Position numbers and translations under genes: made by a program. From assembly GCA_021157585.1 (NCBI GenBank), contig JAGGWH010000156.1, forward strand, positions 1-54,033: DNA of 54,033 nucleotides, read 5' to 3'. This stretch comes from Bacteroidales bacterium. GTDB lineage: Bacteria > Bacteroidota > Bacteroidia > Bacteroidales > UBA12170. Below, piece after piece: positions 26,788 to 35,136 of the stretch (the stretch's first letter is position 1; the number at the start of each line of letters is the position of its first letter). Under the pieces are notes generated by a model. The model was not told where the DNA came from, did not search any database, and saw only the letters and a list, made by a program, of their open reading frames with translations.

Positions 26788-26973
26788 CTATTCTGGTTTA
26801 GGAACTATTATTTTTCCTTTATAATAAAGATCACCTTCTACATAATATGCTCTATGGTAGATATGAGCTTCACCGGTAGTTGGACAAATTGCTAACTGTG
26901 GAGCAGTAGCCTTATAATGAGTCCTTCTTTTATCTCTTCTTGTTTTCGAAATTTTTCGCTTTGGATGTGCCAT
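26788..26973 (-). CDS. rpmF: ribosomal protein bL32
   Basis: This 61-residue basic protein matches bL32 of the large ribosomal subunit: [20 protein letters not shown] is the conserved N-terminus, then [18 protein letters not shown]. Only one cysteine remains of the usual zinc-ribbon four, so this is the zinc-free form. It follows the DUF177 gene by 19 bp, the usual bacterial arrangement. Confidence 0.97.
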   Translation of the reverse strand: MAHPKRKISKTRRDKRRTHYKATAPQLAICPTTGEAHIYHRAYYVEGDLYYKGKIIVPKPE

Positions 26974-26992
26974 TATTTCTATTTATTAAATT

Positions 26993-27508
26993 TTATTTTA
27001 ACTTTTTTAATGCATCCCAACGAGGATCCATTTCATTTTCTTGTTCTAACGAATATTTAAATTTATCCAAAACATTAATTTGACAACTAGGGTTGCCATT
27101 TTCATCTTCAGGATGTGTAAGTCGCATTGGCAAGGCCAAATTTATATATTCGTAAATAAGCTGAGTCAGCTTTATTTCGTAAGCAGAGTTTGGAAGAAAA
27201 ATAACCTCATCGTTATCTTCTAGTTCTTTATCACTAAATTTTACTATTAAATTCTCGGTAAAATTTAAAGGATAATCAAAGTCTTCGCCACAACTGTCAC
27301 AACTTACAGTTACATTACCTTTAAAATTAAGATTGAGTTTTAGCATATTTTCCGCCTTATTCAATATCACTTTTAAAGATAATTCTCCTTTTTCTGTTCT
27401 GGAGTATTCAAATGATTCAAAGAACGAATCCGAAATTTGAAAATCAAATTCGTGATCCCCAATTTTTAAACCGCGAAAGGAAATAACATAATCTCTAATA
27501 TTATCCAT
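26993..27508 (-). CDS. DUF177 (YceD-like) protein, rpmF partner
   Basis: This 171-residue protein belongs to the DUF177/YceD family, which is almost always encoded just before rpmF and is linked to large-subunit or 23S rRNA handling. The VSCDSCGEDFDYPL tract with its CxxC is the family's metal-binding-like loop. The acidic surface and C-terminal DPRWDALKKLK are also characteristic. It has its own -7 element at 27543-27536. Confidence 0.9.
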   Translation of the reverse strand: MDNIRDYVISFRGLKIGDHEFDFQISDSFFESFEYSRTEKGELSLKVILNKAENMLKLNLNFKGNVTVSCDSCGEDFDYPLNFTENLIVKFSDKELEDNDEVIFLPNSAYEIKLTQLIYEYINLALPMRLTHPEDENGNPSCQINVLDKFKYSLEQENEMDPRWDALKKLK

Positions 27509-27535
27509 TGCTTTTTAGTTTAAAAATTCGGGCTG

Positions 27536-27543
27536 CAAAAGTA
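27536..27543 (-). promoter_or_regulatory. -7 element TACTTTTG of the DUF177-rpmF operon
   Basis: TACTTTTG lies 27 nt before the ATG at 27508. Confidence 0.6.
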
Positions 27544-27666
27544 AATATTAATATTTTGAATAACAAATCTTTTACATTGTATTATTTACGATAAAATTTA
27601 ATTTTACGAAAGCTAAGCTGCTCAACAAAATACAAAAAAAACATTTTTAAATTTCCTAATCTATTG

Positions 27667-27674
27667 TACATTTG
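27667..27674 (+). promoter_or_regulatory. -7 element TACATTTG of the foldase gene
   Basis: TACATTTG lies 28 nt before the ATG at 27703. Confidence 0.6.
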
Positions 27675-27702
27675 CAGCTTGTTTAAATTTAGATAAAACA
27701 TC

Positions 27703-29823
27703 ATGGCCGCAATAGGAGAAATTAGAAAACATTATGGACTATTAGTTGCAATTATCGCTATTGCTCTTGGAGCATTTATTTTAGGCGATTTTGCAAAAGG
27801 GAATTCACGGACACCAAATAATATTGGTGTTGTTGAAGGAGATGAAATTTCATATAAAGATTTTAGTATAAAAGTTGAAAAAGCAGTAGAAGCTCAAAAG
27901 AAAAACAGTGGTAAGAATCAAATAACATCACAAGAATCTTTTAACATTAAACTTAGTGTCTGGAATCAAATGGTTCGTCAAATAATTATGCAAGGAGAAT
28001 TTGATGAATTAGGACTTAAGGTAACATCTCCCGATTTGTTTGATCAAGTACAAGGAGCAAATCCTCATCGTTATATATTACAATATTTTTCCGATCCCGC
28101 TACAGGTAAGTATAATTCTCAAATGGTTTTAAATTATTTACAAAACCTCGATAAAATGCCTCGCGAAAATCAACTGCAATGGTTTGAATTTGAAAAAGCT
28201 ATTAAAGATGATTACCAAATGATTAAATATAATAATTTGGTTTCAAAAGCATATTACTTACCAAATGCTTTTGCGAAAAAGCTTAACGAAATGACAAACA
28301 CGCAAGCTAATATTGATTTTGTAGCTTATCCCTACACTTCTATTTCAAACGATGAGGTTACTGTTACTGATGCGGATTTTAAAGCCTATTATGACGAAAA
28401 TAAAGAAGACTTTAAACAAGAAGAAACGCGTAATGTTCAGTATGTTGTTTTTAATGTTAAGCCTTCGGCAGACGATAGGAAACAACAAAAAACTCTTTTT
28501 GATGAATATTACGATGAGTTTAAAAATATTGATATTGCCGAGGCACCATTATTTGCAAATTCAGTATCGGATAAAAAATATGTAGATAAATGGTATACTC
28601 AAGGCGAACTACCGGTACAAATAGATTTAACAATGTTTGATGGCGAAATTGGGACAACCGTTGAGCCTTATATGTTCAATAATGCCTATCATACCGCTCG
28701 ATTATTAGACTCGCAAATGCGTCCTAATGAAATGAAGGCAAGCCATATATTAATTGCTTATGCCGGAGCTATGCGTGCTGCTCCTGAAGTTACCCGTTTA
28801 AAAGTAGATGCAAAAGCATTAGCCGATAGTCTATATAAAGTAGTTAGAAAAAACAGAAATAAAATTGAAGAATTAGCAATTGAGTTTTCTGACGATGGTG
28901 GTGTTGTAGAAAATAAAGGCCATTATGATTGGTTTCCTGACGGACAGATGGTTCCTGAATTTAACGAAGCTATTGTAAACGGTAAAAAGAACGATGTTGT
29001 TTTGGTTGAAACTTCTTTTGGTTTTCACATTATTCGTATAGACGGTAAACGAGATATTACGAAAAAGGTCAAAGTAGCTATGATTGAACGTAGTATCGAT
29101 CCAAGTAATACAACATTTCAAGAAGTTTATGTAAAAGCTAACGAATTTGCCAGTAAAGGAACATCTCTTGACGCTTTTGAAGCTGCTGTTGAAGAAATGG
29201 GACTCACGGCTCGTATAGGCGATAACCTTAGCTCTATGCAAAGTGCTATCCCCGGTTTAAATGAAAGTCGTCAAGTTATTATGTGGGCGTTTAATGATAA
29301 TACACAGCTTGAGGAAATTAAATTATTTGATAATGGTAATAATTATATTGTTGCTGTCTTATCTAAAATAAATGAAGAAGGTTATAAGAGTTTAGATGAG
29401 GTAAAACCAATAATTACGGCTGCGGTTACTAATCGTAAAAAAGCCGCTATGATGGTCGAAAAATTAAATGCTTCATCAAACAGTAAAGATTTAAATAAAT
29501 TAGCTTCAGAGTTTGAATTAAAAGTTGAAAATTTAGCAAATCTCACATTCGATAGTCGTGGATTTGGAAGTTACGGTCCTGAACCTGAGGTTTTAGGTGC
29601 TGTTTTTGCCTTAAATGAAGGAGATGTTTCATCTCCAATTATGGGTAAAAAAGCTGTATACGTTGTTAACTTAAAAAGTAAAATTACAGCTCAAACTACA
29701 GATGATTATGCGGCATTTATTTCACAGATGCAAAATCGTTTTGAAGCTCAAGTAAATTATAGCTTATACCGTGATTTAGAAAAAAATACAGAAATAGAAA
29801 ACAACTGTTATAAATTTTTCTAA
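27703..29823 (+). CDS. PpiD/SurA-type peptidylprolyl isomerase, membrane-anchored foldase
   Basis: This 706-residue protein has one N-terminal membrane helix (GLLVAIIAIALGAFILGDF), a SurA_N/PpiD-like helical chaperone region, a central parvulin domain (about 345-450: MKASHILIAYAG, ALADSLYKVV, FSDDGGVVENKGHYDWF, FNEAIVNGKKND, TSFGFHIIRI) and a second parvulin-like segment near EFELKVENLANLTFDSRGFGSYG. It helps exported and outer-membrane proteins to fold in the periplasm. It is monocistronic: own promoter element and a good terminator after the stop. Confidence 0.92.
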   Translation: MAAIGEIRKHYGLLVAIIAIALGAFILGDFAKGNSRTPNNIGVVEGDEISYKDFSIKVEKAVEAQKKNSGKNQITSQESFNIKLSVWNQMVRQIIMQGEFDELGLKVTSPDLFDQVQGANPHRYILQYFSDPATGKYNSQMVLNYLQNLDKMPRENQLQWFEFEKAIKDDYQMIKYNNLVSKAYYLPNAFAKKLNEMTNTQANIDFVAYPYTSISNDEVTVTDADFKAYYDENKEDFKQEETRNVQYVVFNVKPSADDRKQQKTLFDEYYDEFKNIDIAEAPLFANSVSDKKYVDKWYTQGELPVQIDLTMFDGEIGTTVEPYMFNNAYHTARLLDSQMRPNEMKASHILIAYAGAMRAAPEVTRLKVDAKALADSLYKVVRKNRNKIEELAIEFSDDGGVVENKGHYDWFPDGQMVPEFNEAIVNGKKNDVVLVETSFGFHIIRIDGKRDITKKVKVAMIERSIDPSNTTFQEVYVKANEFASKGTSLDAFEAAVEEMGLTARIGDNLSSMQSAIPGLNESRQVIMWAFNDNTQLEEIKLFDNGNNYIVAVLSKINEEGYKSLDEVKPIITAAVTNRKKAAMMVEKLNASSNSKDLNKLASEFELKVENLANLTFDSRGFGSYGPEPEVLGAVFALNEGDVSSPIMGKKAVYVVNLKSKITAQTTDDYAAFISQMQNRFEAQVNYSLYRDLEKNTEIENNCYKFF

Positions 29824-29843
29824 ACACTAATTTTAAAATATTT

Positions 29844-29875
29844 AAAAGCCTTCATTCTTTGAGTGAAGGCTTTTT
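29844..29875 (+). terminator. intrinsic terminator after the foldase gene
   Basis: AAAAGCCTTCA (29844-29854) pairs with TGAAGGCTTTTT (29864-29875) around a 9-nt loop. It lies 21 nt after the stop codon. Confidence 0.9.
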
Positions 29876-29937
29876 ATATAGGTAGATAGGGCCTCATTTT
29901 AAGTTAAACACGAACTTTTTATTAGGTTAGAAAAACA

Positions 29938-29945
29938 TATCTTTG
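29938..29945 (+). promoter_or_regulatory. -7 element TATCTTTG of lysS
   Basis: TATCTTTG lies 35 nt before the ATG at 29981. Confidence 0.6.
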
Positions 29946-29980
29946 CAAAAAAATTAAGAAGAAATAAACACTATAATAAA

Positions 29981-31693
29981 ATGGCACTTAGCGAACAAGA
30001 ATTAGTAAGAAGGAACTCGCTTAATGAATTAAGAAAATTAGGAATTGACCCTTATCCTGCCCAGGGATATGAAGTAAATGTTACTGCTAAGGAAATAAAA
30101 GAAAAGTTTCCTCAAGATAACAGCCTTTTTCAGGAAGTTAGTATTGCCGGTAGAATTATGAGTCGGCGCATTATGGGAGCTGCATCTTTTGCCGAGATGA
30201 AAGACCCAACAGCAAGAATACAATTGTATTTTAAACGCGATGATATTTGTCCGGATGAGGATAAAACAATGTATAATATTGTGTTTAAACGTTTACTTGA
30301 TATTGGTGATTTTATTGGAGTTAAAGGCTATGTTTTTATTACTAAAATGGGTGAAATAAGTATACACGTCAGCTCTTTTCGTTTGCTTTCTAAAGCTTTG
30401 CGCCCTCTTCCTGTTGTTAAGGAAAAAGACGATAAAACCTTTGATGCTTTTACCGATCCCGAATTACGCTATCGTAGAAGATATGTTGATTTAATTGTTA
30501 ACGATCCCGTAAAAGAGATTTTTATCAAACGCTCAAAAATAATTAATTCTATGCGTTCTTTTCTAAATAACCACGGTTATTTAGAAGTTGAAACGCCCAT
30601 TTTACAAGCAATCCCGGGAGGTGCTTCTGCGCGACCATTTATAACACATCATAATTCATTGGATATTCCAATGTATTTACGTATTGCAAATGAATTGTAT
30701 TTAAAACGATTGATTGTTGGTGGATTTGAAGGTGTTTATGAATTCGCAAAAGATTTTCGTAACGAAGGAATGGATCGCACACATAATCCTGAGTTTACCC
30801 AAATGGAAATATATGTTGCTTATAAAGACTATAACTGGATGATGGGTTTTACTGAGTCTATGTTGGAAAAAATAGCTATGGATGTTCACGGTAAAACCGA
30901 TGTTGTTTTTGGTGAGAATGAAATTAGCTTTAAAGCCCCATTTAAACGTGTTCCAATTTTACAAGCAATTCAAGATTTTACCGGTTACGATTTAAACGGA
31001 AAAAGTACAAATGAAATTTTTGAAGTTGCTAAATCCCTAAATATAGATGTTGATGAGAGCATGGGAAAAGGTAAGCTTATTGATGAAATTTTTGGAGAAA
31101 AATGTGAAGCTAATTACATTCAGCCAACCTTTATTACCGATTATCCTGTTGAAATGTCGCCATTATGTAAGCGTCATCGCGAAAATCCGGAATTAACCGA
31201 GCGTTTTGAATTAATGGTAAACGGAAAAGAACTCGCTAATGCCTATACCGAGCTTAATGATCCAATAGATCAGTTAGCGCGTTTTGAAGAGCAAGCTCGT
31301 TTAGCAGAAAAAGGTGATGATGAGGCTATGTGGATAGATATGGATTTTGTTCGTTCGTTAGAATATGGTATGCCTCCAACATCGGGTATGGGAATTGGTA
31401 TCGATCGTTTGGTAATGTTTATGACAAATAATTCCAGTATACAAGAGGTTTTATTCTTTCCTCAAATGAAACCGGAGCCTAAAAAGGTGATGCCTAAGCC
31501 AGAAGATTTTATCGCTATTGGTATTCCTCAAGAATGGGCACAGCACGTTATGGATGCCGGTTACGAAAGCCCAAAAGCATTGCAAGAACAAAAAGCGACT
31601 AAGGTTCATCAAGTTTTGAATGGTTATCGTAAAAAGAATAAATTAAAAATTCCGGCATTAAAAATAGAAGAAGTTGAGGTTTGGTTTAAATAG
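29981..31693 (+). CDS. lysS: lysyl-tRNA synthetase, class II
   Basis: LysS charges tRNA-Lys. The N-terminal OB-fold anticodon-binding domain (about 55-150) is followed by the class II core: motif 2 FRNEGMDRTHNPEFTQ, and motif 3 GMGIGIDRLVM. After the core, at about residue 505, there is a ~65-residue C-terminal extension (from PEDFIAIGIPQEWAQHV to the end) that is not in the E. coli enzyme but is usual in Bacteroidota. The antiporter gene begins 3 bp after the stop, so the two are probably one transcript. Confidence 0.97.
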   Translation: MALSEQELVRRNSLNELRKLGIDPYPAQGYEVNVTAKEIKEKFPQDNSLFQEVSIAGRIMSRRIMGAASFAEMKDPTARIQLYFKRDDICPDEDKTMYNIVFKRLLDIGDFIGVKGYVFITKMGEISIHVSSFRLLSKALRPLPVVKEKDDKTFDAFTDPELRYRRRYVDLIVNDPVKEIFIKRSKIINSMRSFLNNHGYLEVETPILQAIPGGASARPFITHHNSLDIPMYLRIANELYLKRLIVGGFEGVYEFAKDFRNEGMDRTHNPEFTQMEIYVAYKDYNWMMGFTESMLEKIAMDVHGKTDVVFGENEISFKAPFKRVPILQAIQDFTGYDLNGKSTNEIFEVAKSLNIDVDESMGKGKLIDEIFGEKCEANYIQPTFITDYPVEMSPLCKRHRENPELTERFELMVNGKELANAYTELNDPIDQLARFEEQARLAEKGDDEAMWIDMDFVRSLEYGMPPTSGMGIGIDRLVMFMTNNSSIQEVLFFPQMKPEPKKVMPKPEDFIAIGIPQEWAQHVMDAGYESPKALQEQKATKVHQVLNGYRKKNKLKIPALKIEEVEVWFK

Positions 31694-31696
31694 AAG

Positions 31697-32644
31697 ATGG
31701 TATATCTTTTATTAGTTATCGGTCTATTTGTATTAATTAGCAGTGCTAATATTCTGGTGCTTGGTGCGTCGTCTATTGCCAAGAAATTTAATGTTCCAAA
31801 TTTAATTATCGGATTAACTGTAGTTTCTTTCGGAACTTCTTTTCCCGAATTAATTATCAATATCTTAGCAGGAATAGATGGGCAGAGCGATTTGGCCATT
31901 GGGAATATTGTGGGAAGTAATACCATTAATATTTTATTAGTTATAGGCATTTCCGCTTTAATTAAGCCCATTGCCGTTCAGAGTAATACCGTAAAATTTG
32001 AAATTCCTTTTAGTCTTTTAGGAATGCTGGTACTTTTTGTTTTAGCAAATGATATGTTGGTTGACGGAGCTGCTCAGTCTGTTTTAAGTCGTATAGATGG
32101 TTTAGTATTCTTGGCTTTCTTTATAATTTTTATGTACTACACTTTTATCGTTAGCAAACATGGTATCAGAGAAGAAGGGCACGAAGTCAAAGAACAAAGT
32201 ATTGTAAAATCAATTTTGTTTTTATTAGCAGGCATTATTGGTTTATATTTTGGTGGTGTTTTAATTGTTGATAATGCTACCGATATTGCTGTAAATTTAG
32301 GATTAAGTCAGGCAACAATTGGAATTTTGATAGTCGCATTAGGAACTTCGCTTCCTGAGTTAGCTACCTCTGCTGTGGCGGCTTATAAAGGCAATGCAGA
32401 TATGGCTATAGGTAATATTGTAGGTTCCAATATTTTTAATGTCTTTTTTGTCTTAGGAACGAGTGCAAGTATTCAGCCTATCGTCTTTAATACGTCTTTA
32501 AATATCGATATACTATTTGCTCTTTTCGCAAGTATATTGTTATTTATATTTATTTTCACAAGAAAAGGCCGGCAGATTGATCGGGTGGAAGCGAGCGTAT
32601 TCCTCGTTTTGTATGTAGCTTATGTAGTCTGGTTGTTAGTGTAA
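31697..32644 (+). CDS. calcium/sodium antiporter, CaCA family (YrbG-like)
   Basis: This 315-residue membrane protein has about ten helices in two inverted halves. Each half holds the ion-binding alpha-repeat, here GLTVVSFGTSFPELI (N-half) and IGILIVALGTSLPELATS (C-half), both with the conserved Glu. Length and motifs match YrbG-type Ca2+/Na+ exchangers. It begins 3 bp after lysS, and its last 25 bp overlap the end of the MBL-fold gene on the other strand. Confidence 0.94.
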   Translation: MVYLLLVIGLFVLISSANILVLGASSIAKKFNVPNLIIGLTVVSFGTSFPELIINILAGIDGQSDLAIGNIVGSNTINILLVIGISALIKPIAVQSNTVKFEIPFSLLGMLVLFVLANDMLVDGAAQSVLSRIDGLVFLAFFIIFMYYTFIVSKHGIREEGHEVKEQSIVKSILFLLAGIIGLYFGGVLIVDNATDIAVNLGLSQATIGILIVALGTSLPELATSAVAAYKGNADMAIGNIVGSNIFNVFFVLGTSASIQPIVFNTSLNIDILFALFASILLFIFIFTRKGRQIDRVEASVFLVLYVAYVVWLLV

Positions 32645-33420
32645 TCTAGCTCAATTTGTAATCCATCATAAGCCAATTCAATGTTCTCAGGTAAGCCTTT
32701 GTTTATTTCATCGTGTAAACCGATATAATGTCCAAGATGAGTTAAATAGGCTTTCTCGGGTTTTATTTTTTCAATCATTTCAAGAGCTTCTGATAAGCAG
32801 AAATGCGATGGGTGTTTTCTTTTACGAAGTGCATTTAAAACTAGGATTTTACTCCCTTTAATTTTTTCTATGGTTTCGTCGGGAATAAAATTAGCATCGG
32901 TGATATAGCTAAAATCGCCAATACGAAAACCAAAAACGGGCATTTCTCTGTGCATAACCGGAAGTGGATGAACACATAATCCAGCAACATTTATTTGCTC
33001 ATTTACCAATTTATGAAGCTCTAGTTTTGGTGCTCCTTGATAATCTCCAGGATTAAAAATATAAGGGAATTCGGTTTTTACATTTTTCAATACCCGATCG
33101 CTCAAATAAAGCTGTATCGGTTTTTTCAACATATAATTAAAAGCACGCACATCATCTAAGCCAGCAATATGATCGCGATGTTCGTGTGTAAGTAAGATAG
33201 CTTCTAAATCCTTAATTCCTGCCGTGAGCATTTGCATTCTAAAATCAGGACCGCAATCTATCACCACATTTTTATCGCGATAGCTAATTAAGGCAGAAGT
33301 ACGTAAACGTTTGTCTTTTGGGTTTTTAGAGGAGCAAACTTCGCAGTCGCAACTGATAATTGGAACGCCTATAGAAGTCCCTGTTCCTAAAAATGTGATA
33401 CGAAGCTTATCATCCATCAT
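32620..33420 (-). CDS. MBL-fold metallohydrolase, PhnP-like
   Basis: This 266-residue protein has the metallo-beta-lactamase fold with the two-metal motif LTHEHRDH (HxHxDH) and further ligands at LPVMHREM, SYITDAN and THLGHY. The N-terminal ISCDCEVC (Cys24, Cys26, Cys29) is the extra structural zinc site seen in PhnP, a cyclic phosphodiesterase. It is likely a phosphodiesterase, substrate unknown; there are no phosphonate genes nearby. It is the last gene of the rex-ribF-MBL operon and starts 4 bp after ribF. Confidence 0.88.
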   Translation of the reverse strand: MMDDKLRITFLGTGTSIGVPIISCDCEVCSSKNPKDKRLRTSALISYRDKNVVIDCGPDFRMQMLTAGIKDLEAILLTHEHRDHIAGLDDVRAFNYMLKKPIQLYLSDRVLKNVKTEFPYIFNPGDYQGAPKLELHKLVNEQINVAGLCVHPLPVMHREMPVFGFRIGDFSYITDANFIPDETIEKIKGSKILVLNALRKRKHPSHFCLSEALEMIEKIKPEKAYLTHLGHYIGLHDEINKGLPENIELAYDGLQIELDYTNNQTT

Positions 33421-33424
33421 ATTC

Positions 33425-34348
33425 TTAGAATTTAATTTTATTGAAGTGAATCAGATCTTTTATCATGGCTGATTTAAGTAAAGTCGGATCCTTTTCAATT
33501 TTACTGGGTCTTATAAAACGAATTCGAACAGGCTCTAAATCAGTTTCTTGTTTGGGTAAATCGGGAATATACAAGTCGATAATATTGCCTAAAGTTTCCT
33601 TACAACTTGAAATAAGGCAAAGGCCTTTATGTGTTTTTTGCAAATGATCGACAAAAATTAAATAAGAACCACAGGGAGGTAAAAGCTTGTATTTTTCTTC
33701 TATCACAAGTTTTTTGGTTTTGTATCCCATCTGAAGAAATTGCGTTTGACCTTTAGCTTGTATTTGTGCTTTTATAAAAAAAGAATGTCCTAAATAGGCT
33801 TGTGCTTTTTTAATTTGTCCCTGTAGAATTGCTTCACGAATAAGTGTTGAGCTGATGTCAATATTCTGAATATCTTGCGAAGGAATAAGCTCCAATTCAA
33901 AATCGTGTTTTTGACCTAAGATCCTTAATTCGTCAATATCGCCTTCTCTGTTTTTACCAAAATGATGATTGGCTCCTGTTACTATTTTTTTAACCCGTAG
34001 TTTATCAACCAAATATGTTTTGATAAAATCCGTAGCAGAAGTAGAGGCAAATTCTTTAGTAAATTTAACGAAGATGATATTATCGAGTCCTGCTTCGCGA
34101 AGCAAATCAATTTTTTCTTGTCGGGAATTAATCATCAATAAGTCTTTACCTAAAGTATCAGGATAAAGAACTTGTCGTGGATGAGGATAGAAGGTAATGA
34201 GAACGGTTTCGCCATTAATTTTCTGAGCAGTATCGCTAAGGCGCTTTAAAATTAGTTTATGACCCAGATGAACGCCATCAAAAGAACCAGTAGTTACAAC
34301 GGCATTTTTGATGTTTTTTACTTCATCGAATCCAAAATAGATGTTCAC
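33425..34348 (-). CDS. ribF: bifunctional riboflavin kinase / FAD synthetase
   Basis: RibF makes FMN and then FAD from riboflavin. The N-terminal nucleotidyltransferase domain has GSFDGVHLGH and ISSTLIREAI, and the C-terminal riboflavin kinase domain begins near GHSFFIKAQIQAKGQ. The kinase loop is shorter and less canonical than in E. coli RibF. The start is GTG 34348; no in-frame ATG precedes the NAD-like start region. It begins 14 bp after rex and ends 4 bp before the MBL-fold gene. Confidence 0.93.
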   Translation of the reverse strand: MNIYFGFDEVKNIKNAVVTTGSFDGVHLGHKLILKRLSDTAQKINGETVLITFYPHPRQVLYPDTLGKDLLMINSRQEKIDLLREAGLDNIIFVKFTKEFASTSATDFIKTYLVDKLRVKKIVTGANHHFGKNREGDIDELRILGQKHDFELELIPSQDIQNIDISSTLIREAILQGQIKKAQAYLGHSFFIKAQIQAKGQTQFLQMGYKTKKLVIEEKYKLLPPCGSYLIFVDHLQKTHKGLCLISSCKETLGNIIDLYIPDLPKQETDLEPVRIRFIRPSKIEKDPTLLKSAMIKDLIHFNKIKF

Positions 34349-34362
34349 GAGCTTTTTTGGTT

Positions 34363-34986
34363 TTATTTCTTATTTTTTGCAAAATAAGCAACTTTTTCCA
34401 AAGAAGTAACCATATCATACTCTTCAAGGTAAATTTCATCGGGAACATTTACGGGACGTGGTGAAAAATTTAAAATTCCTTTTATCTCTGCTTTAACTAA
34501 TAAGTCGGCAACAATTGCGGCTTGATTAACAGGAACGGATATAATAGCAATAGAGATATTTTTTTCTTTAATAATTTGTTTTAAATCGTCAATAGCATAA
34601 ATGTTAATATCGGCATATGAAGTGCCTATTTTCTCGGGATTTGTATCAAAGGCAGCAACAACACAAAGTTTTTCTCTTCTGTCTTTAAAATATTTCATTA
34701 AAGCACGACCTAAATTACCAGCACCCACTATTGCTACATTCTGAGCCGTTGGTCGGTCTAATATTTCGCCTATTAAAGCGACTAACTCCCTTACATTATA
34801 TCCTTTTCGTAACGTTCCGGTATAGCCTATAAGCATAATATCCCGCCTAACTTGTACTGGTGTAATATGATGAATATCAGCTATTTCGTGTGAAAATATA
34901 TGCTCTTTTCCCTTAGCATCACAAATTAAAAGATTTCTTCTGTATTGACTTAAGCGTTCTACTGTTTTGTCTGGTAATGTACTCAT
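34363..34986 (-). CDS. rex: redox-sensing transcriptional repressor Rex
   Basis: Rex binds operator DNA and is released when NADH/NAD+ rises. The N-terminal winged helix (about 1-80, SQYRRNLLICDAKG, then DIHHITPVQVRRDIM) is followed by the NAD-binding Rossmann fold (VAIVGAGNLGRAL) and the C-terminal domain-swapped helix. Its 207 residues match the family. It is first in an operon with ribF and an MBL-fold gene. A Rex-type operator and a -7 element lie upstream. Confidence 0.96.
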   Translation of the reverse strand: MSTLPDKTVERLSQYRRNLLICDAKGKEHIFSHEIADIHHITPVQVRRDIMLIGYTGTLRKGYNVRELVALIGEILDRPTAQNVAIVGAGNLGRALMKYFKDRREKLCVVAAFDTNPEKIGTSYADINIYAIDDLKQIIKEKNISIAIISVPVNQAAIVADLLVKAEIKGILNFSPRPVNVPDEIYLEEYDMVTSLEKVAYFAKNKK

Positions 34987-35013
34987 TTTCCTTTTTCATT
35001 GTTATTTAACAAA

Positions 35014-35021
35014 CAAAGGTA
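35014..35021 (-). promoter_or_regulatory. -7 element TACCTTTG of the rex operon
   Basis: TACCTTTG lies 27 nt before the rex ATG at 34986. Confidence 0.6.
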
Positions 35022-35028
35022 ATTTATT

Positions 35029-35046
35029 TCATTAAATAATTAACAA
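35029..35046 (-). promoter_or_regulatory. candidate Rex operator over the rex promoter
   Basis: On the minus strand TTGTTAATTATTTAATGA matches the Rex consensus TTGTTAAnnnnTTAACAA at 12 of the 14 half-site positions. It starts 8 nt upstream of the -7 element, so it covers the -33 region. A shorter palindrome TTGTTATTTAACAA (34999-35012) lies in the leader but has the wrong half-site spacing. Confidence 0.45.
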
Positions 35047-35136
35047 TTTTTTATAAAAAGGACTGATTTATATGTAATTTTTTTACATATATACTATAAC
35101 GTTTAATTTTTAGGCTATTTCAGTACTTTAATTACC

